NCBI GenBank assembly: GCA_963855995.1
Contig: OY979717.1
Location: 69,858,354-69,922,353 of the forward strand
Source of the DNA: Muricea muricata
Taxonomy: Eukaryota; Cnidaria; Anthozoa; Malacalcyonacea; Plexauridae
Direction: 5' to 3'
Length of the DNA stretch: 64,000 bases
Part shown: positions 11,196-30,098 of the stretch, piece after piece
Numbering within the stretch: the stretch's first letter is position 1
Layout of the letters: each line of letters begins with the position of its first letter
Translations under genes and position numbers: made by a program
The notes under the pieces: model-generated
The model's database searches: none
Told to the model about the DNA's origin: nothing
The model's input: the letters and a program-made list of their open reading frames with translations, nothing else

Positions 11196-12305
11196 TCACT
11201 GCACAACTGTCGAAGATTTAACTGTATTTGATGTGGGTATCTCTGTTTCCATAACAGCTACAGGAGCAATGTAAGGCGGGGTCTGATTCAGAGTAGTACT
11301 GCTAGCATCGGATGTCGGTTGATATTCCACGACGTCAGAATCTGTGCCTATGACAGTAACAGGAGAGCTGTATGACTGCGAGGAATTCCTTAGAGATGCG
11401 GTGCTGTCGTCCTGTGTCGCCATTGTAACACCTGTTTGAAACTGTACAACACGCGGCGTATCAGTGTCAAGGACAGTTCCAGGCGTGCTACTTCGTTCAG
11501 CAATAAGTGGTTGCAACCGTTCCAGAGAATACGCGGCAATTTGTTCCCCCGTTGACTTCTCTTCCTCTTTACCAGCTGAGCGTGCCTCCAATTCCGACTT
11601 CAATGTTTCACTTGTTTTCACTTTGCCCTGAGAACGTCGTCTTTCACCTTGCTTCCTGTTACAAAACCAAACTTTCACCGTTACTGGTTCGATATTCAGT
11701 TGCGCAGCAATCTCGGCAATCTCACTTGTATTTGGTTTAGGATTCTTTTGATAGTTTTCCACCAAGACAGCCAAAGCATCGCTCGTGAACGATGTACGTC
11801 TACGACGTTTCTTACAAAGTCGAACACCTGTCGCCTGATCAACATCTTTAGCATCCAGCCAAGCCTGAAGAATTGGACGCATTTTTTCTGAAGCTTTCGC
11901 AGCAAGTTGCTTGGACTCAAATCGGGATATAAAAGACTGACTATAGGTAGGTCCGCTAGTTTGAGACAACTCAACTCCAACATCTTCTTGTGTATAACCC
12001 AGCGTCATACGTTTGTTTTTAAACATTTCTATAAATGCTTTCATATCTTCGGATAAAGCTGCGTTGTCGTATGCTAATTTAAATTTTGATGCAAGATTCG
12101 TTGCAGTTGTTGACAATGTATCAAGTTCATTACTCACTGCTTGTAATGACCGACCGCCATTGCTGTTGTCCTCGGCAGGTTTTCTTGCACCATAAGAAAG
12201 GGGCATTGTGAATTGCTGTGTTGGACTCAACAACATTGTACTCGATGAATTTTCAGCTATCCTACCCTGAAGCTGATACGTTGTGCCTTCTGACAAGTAA
12301 ATAAC
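11196..12305 (-). CDS. POU class VI homeodomain transcription factor, 3' coding exon
   Basis: This exon encodes a DNA-binding transcription factor of the POU family. A POU-specific domain (about 81-152 of the 366-residue frame beginning at 12296) contains GYTQEDVG and GPTYSQSFISRFE. A very short linker leads to a homeodomain (about 162-221) with basic RRRRTSFT, and a recognition helix KVWFCNRKQGERR. RTSFT and GP(A/T)YSQS(A/F)I(C/S)RFE are typical of class VI (POU6F). The C-terminal about 145 residues are low-complexity Ser/Thr-rich, with no motif. There is no ATG at the start of the frame; instead a pyrimidine-rich TCTCTTGTAG acceptor ends at 12306, so this is an internal or terminal exon and upstream exons lie further right or outside the window. 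WFCNRKQ has K where most POU proteins have R or K. I am confident in the family and fairly confident in the class. Confidence 0.88.
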   Translation of the reverse strand, partial: VIYLSEGTTYQLQGRIAENSSSTMLLSPTQQFTMPLSYGARKPAEDNSNGGRSLQAVSNELDTLSTTATNLASKFKLAYDNAALSEDMKAFIEMFKNKRMTLGYTQEDVGVELSQTSGPTYSQSFISRFESKQLAAKASEKMRPILQAWLDAKDVDQATGVRLCKKRRRRTSFTSDALAVLVENYQKNPKPNTSEIAEIAAQLNIEPVTVKVWFCNRKQGERRRSQGKVKTSETLKSELEARSAGKEEEKSTGEQIAAYSLERLQPLIAERSSTPGTVLDTDTPRVVQFQTGVTMATQDDSTASLRNSSQSYSSPVTVIGTDSDVVEYQPTSDASSTTLNQTPPYIAPVAVMETEIPTSNTVKSSTVVQ

Positions 12306-12836
12306 CTACAAGAGACAAGAGTGTTGGGATCCAAAATTAGTTTACATTATCAAACTATCGGTTATTGTCATATCCCCTAATGAAAGATGGTAGTTGTTTG
12401 AAATTCTTTGATGAAACACTGTGACAGTACGAAATCATGAGAGTTGATAACATTTTGCAAAGGGGGTGGTCACATGAAAAAAAACTTATCGGGTTGATTA
12501 TCGCTGCCCAGATGGACCACATACTCAAGCATCAAAATTCTCGCTTTCTTTAAACAACACAATTTATCGCTCAAAAAACTAATTGGCCGAATGTTAGGGG
12601 CAGAAGTTCCTTGTCTGAACAAACATTTCATTATATAACGTCAGAAACACCCAACTCTTTAATTAGGCAAAGGAATGGGACAGTACATGTTAATGACTGT
12701 TACAACCATAGAAATAATAGATATGATGATTATATACATTCAAATGAATGTAATATAAATATAAATGAATGAAGGAAGATGTTGTAAATACGAAGAGTGC
12801 TCAATGATAGTGAATAAAAAGAGCAAAAATATATAT
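12306..12836. other. POU gene intron, no other gene recognised
   Basis: Sequence upstream of the POU exon on the minus strand. It holds no recognisable coding region and ends at a LINE fragment. Short AT-rich ATAAATGAATG repeats are near 12,740-12,780. Confidence 0.4.
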
Positions 12837-13250
12837 TTATCCATTCAATATCTTAATAATATTAACAATCGCTACTCGGAGTTTCACGCTAATGCGAAAT
12901 GAAAATTTTCTATGATTAGTTCTCGCTTGGATCGTATGGGTCGCATTGGCACCTCTGGTCTCGTAAGGATGGATATGAGTAAAGTAGTCTTGGAGAGATT
13001 GAAGCAATGTAGATTTCGGTTTCATACACTTAAATACAAGCATACCTCTTTGCAGTTTATTCAATTCAAAAACGGGAAATGATGCGATATATAGAAAAAA
13101 GTAATTTGGTATGACATGACTTAGGTAACCAACATTAGATACGATACTGATAACACGATTTTGAAGTTTATACATTTTATCCAACTTAGAGTGACAGTCA
13201 GAGGCCTAAACCGCACTACAGTAATTAATTTAGGGCAAAATATGCAAGTG
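12837..13250 (-). pseudogene. LINE reverse transcriptase C-terminal fragment
   Basis: The 12837-13184 frame gives DKMYKLQNRVISIVSNVGYL, then FELNKLQRGMLVFKCM, and HPYETRGANATHTI. This is the usual C-terminal domain order of jockey/CR1-type LINE proteins. Weaker similarity (INYCSAV and so on, with stops) continues right to about 13250. It is 5'-truncated and abuts the RecQ-like frame. Confidence 0.62.
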
Positions 13251-13251
13251 A

Positions 13252-14640
13252 GCAATACAAGGTACGTTACGGAAGGATATACCATTTATTGTATTAACAG
13301 CAACAGCAACACAATCCACCAAGGATTTTATCATTAACGAGTTGGTTATAAAGGACTGTGTTCAGCTAATCACAATTCCTGATAAACAGAACATAAGGTT
13401 TTCTGTGTCATGCATCGATATTAATACTCTCTCAGTCGCATTTGGTTGGCTTATCGAGGAGCTGAGGACTAAAAAAACAAATGCTGAGAAGGTACTAGTT
13501 TTTTGTAGAAAGAAATCTCATGCAAAAGATTTATATGAAACTTTCCATGAAGTCCTTGGGACGCAGAGCTATGTTTTGCCCACTGGAGACGAGCCAATGG
13601 ACGACATAACTAGATTATTTGCAATGTATCATAAGAAGACGCACCATTTAATTAAGGATGTTGTGGAGAAAGAATTTTGTGAGGTTGACGGAACAGTACG
13701 TGTTGTATTTTGTACAATAGCGTTTGGCATGGGCGTAGATGTTAAAGTTGCTTATATGGTAGTACATTTAGGACCATCTAGTACTATCGATAGTTACATT
13801 CAAGAATGTGGCCGTGTTAGTCGAACTAATGAAAGAATGAGCCATGCTATTCTTCTTAAATATTCAGGGTGTACAAGAAGCAAGAATATAGAAAAAACAA
13901 TGAAGAACTATGTTAACAATACAGAACTTTGTAGGAGATCTTTATTGATGAAACCTTTCTTGGCAAATGGGACCATTTTAAATGACAATGAACTACCACC
14001 AATTGCAGGACATATGTGCTGTGACGTATGTGCTAAAAAATGCATGTGCTTGTGTTCTTGTGCAGGTAAATGTGAGTGCAACATGGCTTGCAACAGTGAG
14101 TTGTTTTACTCACCATTGGAAGCCTCCAGTATTATGAGTGACAAAGCTACTACGAATGACAAAATGCAAAGTTGTTTTGATGACACAACAAATAGTTTAA
14201 GACATACTATGTTTAATGAAGAAATAGTGGCAAATGTGAGAGATGAACTTTTACAATATCGTGCAAGGCTTGCAAATGACATACCTGAGGAACAGCTATT
14301 GACAGGGGTTGATATTGCTACTGGATTTTCAAAAGTTCTTATTGAGCAAATTGTCAGTAAAATTTGGAAAATAGAAAGTTTTGACGCACTCAAGAAAATG
14401 ATAACATTTTTTAATGAGGAGCATGCATTACAGTCTTGGTTTATTATAAGCAATGTGAAAGAACGGTTTCCACTTAATCAAGAAACTGCAAACAACTCTG
14501 AAGAGTGTGAGTTAGAATCGCATTCATCTTCAACACCTACCCATACCTCAGATGAGGATTGTTATGACAGTGACAGCTCTGGTATTTGCAGACATAAAAT
14601 TTATATTGATATAAGTGAAAATGATTCTGACACAGATTAA
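13252..14640 (+). CDS. RecQ-like DNA helicase, C-terminal half (5' part missing)
   Basis: The frame is open from 13252, begins without a start codon, and enters helicase sequence at DIPFIVLTATATQ (motif III, about 13276-13314). The first ATG-like start used by gene finders would be near 13342. It continues with VLVFCRKKSHAKDLYETF (motif IV), VVFCTIAFGMGVDV (motif V) and YIQECGRVSRTN (motif VI). It then runs into a cysteine-rich zinc-binding block CCDVCAKKCMCLCSC and an acidic Ser-rich tail. Motifs I, Ia and II (Walker A and DExH) are absent because the preceding sequence is a LINE fragment. The piece cannot be an active helicase unless upstream exons exist elsewhere. The stop is 134 bp from the stop of the convergent DUF6589 gene. 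Many cnidarian genomes carry multiple RecQ-like copies, so a mobile origin is possible. Confidence 0.72.
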   Translation, partial: AIQGTLRKDIPFIVLTATATQSTKDFIINELVIKDCVQLITIPDKQNIRFSVSCIDINTLSVAFGWLIEELRTKKTNAEKVLVFCRKKSHAKDLYETFHEVLGTQSYVLPTGDEPMDDITRLFAMYHKKTHHLIKDVVEKEFCEVDGTVRVVFCTIAFGMGVDVKVAYMVVHLGPSSTIDSYIQECGRVSRTNERMSHAILLKYSGCTRSKNIEKTMKNYVNNTELCRRSLLMKPFLANGTILNDNELPPIAGHMCCDVCAKKCMCLCSCAGKCECNMACNSELFYSPLEASSIMSDKATTNDKMQSCFDDTTNSLRHTMFNEEIVANVRDELLQYRARLANDIPEEQLLTGVDIATGFSKVLIEQIVSKIWKIESFDALKKMITFFNEEHALQSWFIISNVKERFPLNQETANNSEECELESHSSSTPTHTSDEDCYDSDSSGICRHKIYIDISENDSDTD

Positions 14641-14774
14641 ATCATGGCTTAATTTACAGGTGTGTTAGGCCTTGGGGTTGCTGGGTAATTAGTTTACGAA
14701 CAATTTCAATGTTGGTAAATGTTAAAACACTTAATTACATTGGCAAAGACATAAGTTTATCTTTTATAAAATAA

Positions 14775-17700
14775 TCACAACTTATAGTCATGTTTCTTTG
14801 AAAATCTTTTCAAAGATTTTGAAATCCAACTTCCCAAGCTATGGACATCAATATCTGCAAGCACATTATACTTCATGTTGGGAAATGCAAAATGTTTTCT
14901 ACCTGGAATAGTTTTGTACAACTTTTCCTGTTGTAAATGATCAACTAATGTCATAATATCATCTTTAGTTGATTTGGTTACATGTTTTCCTGATGGCTTT
15001 CGCACATGGGTAGACTGGTCAAAGGCAGAAAGGATGGCATCTGTAGGTTCTGTGGCTTGAATCACTCTTGCAATACTCTTATCGGTTATTTCCCCCTTGA
15101 AGCTGTGAATATCAGCTTTAAACGCTTTGTTATCATGTTCCACATCAAGCTCCATTGGAAAGTTGGTATTTACTTTCCCTTGATGGTTAACAAATCTATT
15201 CCATGTGAGTGAGTGTGCTAATCTTGGACTCAAAAGACAATTTACTTGTGCTTGCAAGTGCAGAGAAGCTATGGCATACTTTGGGCATTTGCTGACTTTG
15301 AAGTATAAACAGAGAAATTTGTAAAGTCTTAAAACCCTTTCCCCATCACCGAGTTTAATAGCATCATTGTGATCCAAACGTAACAACAACAGGACAAGGG
15401 TTTGATGTGTGTAATCAGGGCCGCCCAGAGGGGGGGGGGCAAAGGGGGCAATTTGCCCCGGGCCCCAGGCTTGTGGGGGCCCCCAAAAGCACAATAGAAA
15501 CAAAAATTATATTAATATCAATCTAAAAGCGAGTATCTTTAAGTTCGATACTCCAGGTACTACACGGGTCAGTTGGCAATTTTATTTGTTATAGTCTAGC
15601 GCACTGTGCACATGTACTGTAGCAATATCTGTGACTGTAGTTAAAGTTAAAAATGGCGTCCAAACGGTTATATTTGTCAGGAGCAACGAAGCGTAAACAA
15701 CGCGAAGCCCGACTTGAAAATGAAGCAAAAACACGGCGAACACTCGAAGATCTTAACTGGTGTATAAGCACTCCTAAAACTAACGAAACTGACTCTGAAT
15801 TACATAAAGTTAGCGGGGACCCAGAAAGTGAAACAAGTAATATATCTGACCTCTCTGACATGAGCGCTACACCAACCACAAGTAAGAGTTTGACTGAAAA
15901 TGAGGAATCACCAACAGATCAACAAATATCTAATATGGATAACAATAAATGTCGATCATGGCAGCAATCTGAAGAACAGAATGGGAATAATAGTGTTGAC
16001 ATCGTCACCAACCCTTCAGCAACTGAGAACACGGAGTGTATTAGTAATATTAGTGAAACCTCGCACTTTAGTCGCACAGAATCGTCTACCATACCAGTAA
16101 TACCTGTAAATGATCCTTCAACGTGGAGACTTTTAACCAAAATACAGAAAGAAGCAATTATTCGAGAGGGTACTCCTGAAAATCCCAAGTGCTTTCCAAG
16201 AGATAGCTCAGGACGCTGCTTTCCAAAAAGCATTTTTTTTCAAGACTTGCCGAATGGTGAGAAAGTAAAAAGGGATTGGCTTGTATGGAGTTCATCTGCA
16301 CAAGGACTATTTTGCTTTGCTTGCTGTTTATTTCAAGATTTACCACGAGAGGATAGAGCGTCACAATCCTCACAACTAGCAAGAAGTGATGCAGGAGTCA
16401 AGGACAACTGGAGGAAATTATATGAAAAGATTGAGGCACACCAGCGAAATTCTCACCATATCACCCGCTATTTAACTTGGAAGGATCTTGAAAAAAACCT
16501 TAATGAATTGGTTGGAATTGACAGTAGTCTTCAAAAACAGTTTGCTACTGAGATGGCAAAGTGGCGTGAGATTTTTAGATGCATTTTAGACGTCGTTTTG
16601 TTTTTGGCTGAAAGAAATCTTCCATTTCGTGGCTCCACTATCAAGTTAAATGATCCAAACAATGGACTTTTCCTTGGGAATTTGGAGTTACTTAGTCGTC
16701 ATAATCAAGTGCTTAAAGTGCACCTTAATGAGGTTAAAAAACACCAAGAGACTGAAACCCGAATACAAGCACACTATCTCTCATGGCGCTCACAGAATGA
16801 GTTCATTGAAGAGTGTGCAAAGGTTGTAATTAATGCTATTATTGAAGAGGTAAAGAGAGCACTTTACTACAGTATCATTGTGGATGGTACACCAGATTCA
16901 TCTCATACCGAACAAATAACATTCATTTTGCGATATGCATATCTAAATGATAAAAATCATTGGGAAGTTTGTGAACGATTTTTAGAGATGAAAGACTGCG
17001 AAAAGAAGAAAGGGTGTGATATTGCCGAACTGATATGTAAGGTGCTTAAAGAACATGATATTCAGCTTCAACACTGTAGAGGTCAAGGATATGACAATGG
17101 ATCTAATATGTCAGGTTGTTATAAGGGAGGGAGCTCAAGCATTAATCCAGGAGAAAAATCCTCAAGCTGTTTTCTCTCCTTGTAGTGCACATACCCTCAA
17201 TCTTTGTGGAGTTCATGCAGCTGAGTCCAATGATGTGGTGAAAGCATTTTTTGGGAATATTCAAAAACTGTACAATTTATTCAGTTCCAGCCCATCTCGC
17301 TGGAAAATTTTGCAGGAAATTGCTCAGATTTCACTGCATAGATTGTCAGTTACACGTTGGAGTGCGAGAATTGAAGCTGTAAAGCCACTAGCGAAGAGGC
17401 CCAGAGAAATCTTAGAAGCTTTAAACAGCCTAAAGGAACATGACTTGCCTGGTCATTTGTGTAATGATGTGGACACTCTCAGCAAATGGTTAAGCTCATT
17501 TGAATATACCTTACTGATTAGTTTTTGGTTTAAAGTGTTGCAAGCTATAAATGATGTCAGTCTGTTGCTTCAAAGTTCTGAAATTACAATTGACGAAGAG
17601 TTGCAGCTAATTAAATCTCTCCAAGATGATTTAAAGCGCATTCGTGAAGGTTGGCATGTTATTCTTGAGGAATCAAAGCTGGTTGCTGGTGTTTTAGGCC

Positions 17701-20700
17701 TTAAGGAACAGTTTCAGGAAAAACGACAACGGATTCGGAAGGCATTTTATGATGAAAACCGGGATAATGAATGTGAAATACAAGACAACGAAGCGCAGTT
17801 CAGAATAAACGTCTTTAATGTGACTTTAGATAGAGTAATTAGTGAAGTGACACGCAGATTTGAAACAAGTGAACAATTGAACAACATGTTTTGCTTCCTT
17901 TGGAGCCCTTCCAGTTCAACAGAGCAAGCGGATTCAGAAAATTCAGACCCATCACCACCAGTACCAGAGGACGTCAAGAACACTTACAAAAACTATTGTC
18001 GTGATCTCTCAAAATTCTATCCTAATGATCTAAATGAAGACCAAATGTTGGAAGAAGTACGTCTACTCTTCAAATTAAAACAAAATGAAAACTTGTTTGG
18101 TAAATTGTCATCTCTTCAGTTGCTTAACAAGATTTACGAGAAGGGACTTCAAAGCATATTTCCACAGATCTGCGTCGCTCTAAGGATCTTTGTAAGCATA
18201 CCAGTGTCAGCCGCTTCTGGAGAAAGGTCTTTCAGTAAACTAGCAATTGTAAAGAATTGTCGTCGATCTGCGATGGGACAAGAACGTCTTACTGGATTAA
18301 TTACGCTTTCTTCGGAGCGTGACTTAGCGAGAAAGATCAAGTATGAAACAGTAATTGAAGCATTTGCTTCGAAGTGCGCACGGAAGGCAACCTTATAGTA
18401 CGGTATACAAACTCAAAATTACATATTATATTATGTTATTTTCGTGGGAGGGGGTTGTTTTGATTTGGGGGCCCCCAATTGAAAATTTTGCCCCGGGCCC
18501 CCAAAATTGTCTGGGCGGCCCTGTGTGTAATTGTACACCATGTCTTGCTCCTTTGCTTGTTCAGAAGCTGGATTAAATGGGTTAGTATTGTAATTGCTGT
18601 TTTGTTGCAAACCATGTACTTTCTCTTCATGCTTTCTTAGGGCATTTGGGCGGATATATTTCTTGTTGCAGATTTGGCAACTTAAACTCACCAGTTTCTT
18701 TGATTCTGTTTGTACCTGTGGGATATTGTGAACAACATGCTGTTGTACAAAGCTTTTGATGACTTCGTTAACATATGTTTTCTTAGCATCTGCATCAATT
18801 TGCTGACCAGTGTAGGTATTCTGTGTTGGCTTGTCATCAACATTTTCCATACCAAAGTGATGTAATGCCCCACAAATTAGGTACGCACTTAGTACTTTGT
18901 CCAGAAACTCGCTGCATCCATAATAGTTGCTGTGTGGATCAGCTGTAACATTCTTGGCATCTAGCACATTTCTTGCAGCATATAGGGTGCCTTTATCTCT
19001 GCATGAGCTGGTATCATAAAGATGATGCCATATGACCTAAACGTAGTTTTAAAGCATGCTCATATTCAATATCAACTTCCATCCAAACACAACTGCAATG
19101 TAATTAGTATATGTTTAAATTTTCTAGGTTTCTGGTTTACCTTGAGCCATTCTGCTTGGGTGTGAAAATCCTCAATTTTTGGGATGAAACCCTCTAGTCG
19201 TGCCGAAGGGGTTCTTGCATCCTGCATACTGGATTGGGCTTCTTTATGAAGCTCAAACGTCAAGTAATCACCCCCACTCAGTACTTTTACTGGCTTGGTA
19301 TCACTCTCTTCATTGTGTCCAGGTACATAGGGATGGAGCCACTCAATAATATCCAACATGTCATCTTCATGTTGCTCATTTTTTCTCAAAACACCAAGGT
19401 GAACCTACAATTTATATACAAATGCATTCGTTACATGGGAAGTGTAGATAAAATATTTTAGAAATTTAACCCGTTCAAAATAACCTACATTGTATTAACA
19501 AATAGTTGTCATTGGCTATTTTAAACTAGAAGTAGGTCAATTTTGTATTGATGAATTCATCACCATAAAATTTTGTTTGACACTTCTTATGCAATAGCAG
19601 TAATTTTTACTATTATATAAAAGAAAATTGTTATGATTGAGCAGCTTATGTAAGCAAAATAACAGTTTAGCTTGTATTGTAAATTTATATGGGCACAGCA
19701 CTTATCAGGGTTAGCTTAATTAATGGATAATATCAAATCATGAGCTGTGATCAAGTCTCCTGTTTGCTTAACTGTAATACATAATTAATGAATGCATTAA
19801 TTGAATTGTCATCCTATTATAAAATTCGAAAAATTCTTACATGTTAAAATTTATGAAAAACCTTTGCATCAATCCAAAATGCACAGAAACTTGCTACTGC
19901 TTGAATTGTAAGCTATGTTTTAGTTATTGATGATATATATAAATATATACCTTCTCTGTTTTCTTTTTGGTATTTTCCATTTGGCCATGTACAATAACTG
20001 GTGGAAGGCTCTCTGAGAACCATTGTAATGAGGGTATATATTGACTCCATATATGGCCAATCAGGATGACCAGCTCGTCAATTAAAATGATCTGCTCAGT
20101 TGCACTTGGAAGGAAAAGTGAAAGGGGTATATTTTCCACATTATTTTTAGCTTGTTTATTTGAAAAGTGATTCGATGAAACTCGATTTTTAAAGGCAACA
20201 ATCTGGTACATATGATGATCTTTGTTTTTGTTATTCAAAGTCATCTGCCGTGGTAATATGCGCATGTCAACATTGTCTCCTGTAAAGGAATAGCCTGGGT
20301 GCATTTCCTTTCTGTGGTTGTCCAGTTCCAGTTCCAGTGACAGCTTCTCAGCTTCTGAATCACTTGCTTTCTCTAGGCTTTTCAGGATAGAATTTTCTTT
20401 TGCAACTCCTTTCTCAACTTCCTCTTTCCATACCTTCAGCTTCTTGTCAAATCCTTTACCAGCACTTTCAAACAGTCTATTTGTTGATGCATACCCCATA
20501 CAGACATACAAGGGTGACAATCGCTTAAAACCAACTTTGTTCAGGCCTCCTTTCTTCAGAATAACTGATTTCAACTTTCTTGTAACATTCATTTCTTCAT
20601 TGAATATTGCAATCAATTGACATCCAACATCTAGCATGGGCCCATTTAGAGCTGATTTTGTCTTTAAAACATTTCTACGTTGAGATGGATTTGCTATTCC

Positions 20701-21886
20701 TGATTTCAAAAATTGCAAAAATCGCGGAGTTCTGATTTCTAACTCCTCATTTACCTTTCCCCACGAAAACTCAGCCAGTTCTTCATGAGAAGATTTCCTC
20801 AGCACAGATGGATTCGTTTTTGAACAAAGACTAGTTATTTCTGATGTAATGCTTTTGCTAACTAGTTGACAAATCTTCTCATTTACATCAGGTGTTGCAA
20901 GTACTGCACTTGCAATTGCTGCATTATCTCCCAAGGCCAATTGTCTTCCAACACTTTGACGCTCCTTTCTCAATTGAACTGTTCGGTTAGGGCTGCTTGG
21001 GTATTGAATTACCACCTGGTTAATATAAAGAAATTTATGTCTAACATTTTTTCATGTTTTCTTCATATTATATGAACAGACAGTCTCTCACTAAAAATTG
21101 TTAAAAAAACGTAATTTGCGAAATTCTATCCTTCAACTACCCAACCCCTAATGCGTTGACTTTTGGGGTAATACGTTCTTTCTATATACTTTTGTAAAAA
21201 ACCAATCGCTCCAGAGTATTGAATGAAATAGCGACTTTTTGTGTTATGTACTTTTAATTCACTTACCAGAGTAATAAATATGAGGAATAAGTATACAGTA
21301 TTTCCTTCATGTATTTGAAAAAAATTGTGATACAGCTTTATAAATATAAAAAGGAGTAATTACTTTGAATGCTTACGTGAACTGCTGATATATTACAATC
21401 GTCTGGCCAAGGTAATGTTTGAGTTTCTTTTTCTGTTCTTGAGAGAGTTGTTTCAGAAATAAACTGGTTTGCGAAGAGACCTCTTGCTACACGTTTTGTG
21501 CCGCTTTGTATCTGACTGTCGACCTTCGTGTTGTCGTGACTTTGTCTTTTAATGGACACAATTTGAGCACGGCTTCGAGAAACTAGTTTTGACTGCGACG
21601 AATAGAACGTGTCCCTTATATTTAACATCTTTTTTACTAAATTATCGTTCCGCCTGTCACAGTTTCTGCAAACAATATCAGTATTACAAACAGTTTCGTT
21701 GTCGATTTGTGCGCCAACAATTATTTCCAAATTTATGCACGCTTTTGTTTTCTCTACACCCGAAAACAACTTTCTACGATAATCCAAATTTTGTACATTT
21801 TCTAAGCACACGGCGCAAATTGATGTCTTGCTATTTGGCGAGATAGACGAACGTGTAATGGTTTTTGTAGGAGTCGACTCAGCCAT
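14775..21886 (-). CDS. DUF6589 family protein, four exons, last exon split by a hAT element
   Basis: Exons on the minus strand: 21886-21377, 21015-19951, 19404-19141, then 19036-18524 continuing at 15407-14775. All introns are phase 0 with GT-AG borders. Without the hAT element and one 8 bp duplication the coding length is 995 codons (994 residues). Features: cysteine pairs at about 24/27 and 73/76 (ICAVC, IVCRNC); DUF6589 hallmarks GGDYLTFELHKEAQ (D571), RLEGFIPKIEDFH (D604) and DKGTLYAARNVL; a C2H2 finger (C733, C736, H749, H754); and the C-terminal signature FPMELDVEHDNKAFKADI. The function of DUF6589 proteins is not established. The domain spread in genomes and the acidic residues in order suggest a transposase-like nuclease, which is my inference. 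The ATG at 21886 begins MAESTPTKT; I prefer it over the longer upstream frame. It is currently a disrupted allele. Confidence 0.78.
15416..18523 (+). mobile_element. hAT transposon inserted in the DUF6589 coding exon
   Basis: The ends are inverted repeats CAGGGCCGCCCAGA and TCTGGGCGGCCCTG, with G/C-rich subterminal tracts. The flanks are perfect 8 bp direct repeats TGTGTAAT at 15408-15415 and 18524-18531, the hAT target-site length. The element is 3,108 bp and carries a nearly complete transposase. Perfect duplications and the intact reading frame of the interrupted host exon suggest a recent insertion. Confidence 0.93.
15653..18398 (+). pseudogene. hAT transposase (TTF zinc finger / ZMYM1-like), one frameshift
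   Basis: Two overlapping frames (15653-17185 and 17055-18398) together give one transposase of about 915 residues. N-terminal part: a Ser/Thr-rich leader, then a TTF-type zinc-finger region (GRCFPKSIF, VWSSSAQGLFCFACCLF). Middle: DUF4371-like core (LPFRGSTIKL, ALYYSIIVDGTPDSSHTEQ, HCRGQGYDNGSNMSG). The second frame continues with VFSPCSAHTLNLCGVHA and LSVTRWSARIEAVK, and ends with the dimerisation domain (VSIPVSAASGERSFSKLAIVKN, then MGQERLTGLITLS). The frame is lost near 17,125-17,140 at a run of G/A, consistent with a single-base indel or a sequencing error. If it is an error the element could be autonomous. The start at 15653 gives MASKRLYLSGATKRKQ, typical of the family. Confidence 0.84.
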
Positions 21887-22015
21887 CAATGTAATTATGG
21901 AGTAACGCCATATTGATATGTTTACACGTGTGACGTCATATATATGTCGCGCCATTAAATTCAATTTCTTGCAGACGGCACAAGTCGACTTTTCCCACGT
22001 TTCGTCATTACGCAA

Positions 22016-22720
22016 TACAGCTCCAAAAAGATGCCTCCTAAAAAGTCGACTTGGCGCAAGTCTAGGTTTAGATTAATGCAAGTTTATTTCGTGATTGACA
22101 TATTTGCTTGTAACTATACCAAATAATTTTCGCCTCCGGAAAAGTGCGAAATCTTCTCTGTTCCTGAAAGAGCACTTTAGATAGAAAAGTTTGACTTTTC
22201 ATAAATTCTTCCGACCAATCCACCTTAATGAACGTAGTACGCGTTTAAACTGAAATTAAACTAGTTTACTATTGTAGTTCTCAGCATTAGTCATTACAAA
22301 TAGATTGTCAGTATTTTTCAGCCACTATCACTGGCGACAAATCCAACAGCAGTTTTCAGTTCGTTACCTGGCCACTTGTTGTTGCAATTGGGAAACTCTT
22401 GTCCAACGTGAGCTCAGTACTGGAATTATAACCTGAAAAAAGATGTCAGATTTCTGGAACACCTCACACCTAAGTAAAGCTTTCTACTGCAGCTAGCAGG
22501 GACACTGAGTTGCGAGACATAGAAGAAAATTGCATACCCTTATGCACTAGCCAGGGTGAACATCATATGTAGTGACGAGTAGGTTTAGGTTTATCACAAG
22601 GAAAGCCCCCGGCCAAGAAAAGCTTCACTCGAAACGGCGAATTTATGCATATATACAGTATATTTTAAGAGGTTGTATCTTTCTCAAACGGAAGCTGTGT
22701 TGCTACCACAAACGGTCACG
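22016..22720. other. intergenic between DUF6589 and PPCS genes
   Basis: Upstream region of the DUF6589 gene (to the right of 21886) and 3' flank of PPCS. I see no coding region. It should contain the DUF6589 promoter. Confidence 0.4.
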
Positions 22721-30098
<7,378 letters not shown>

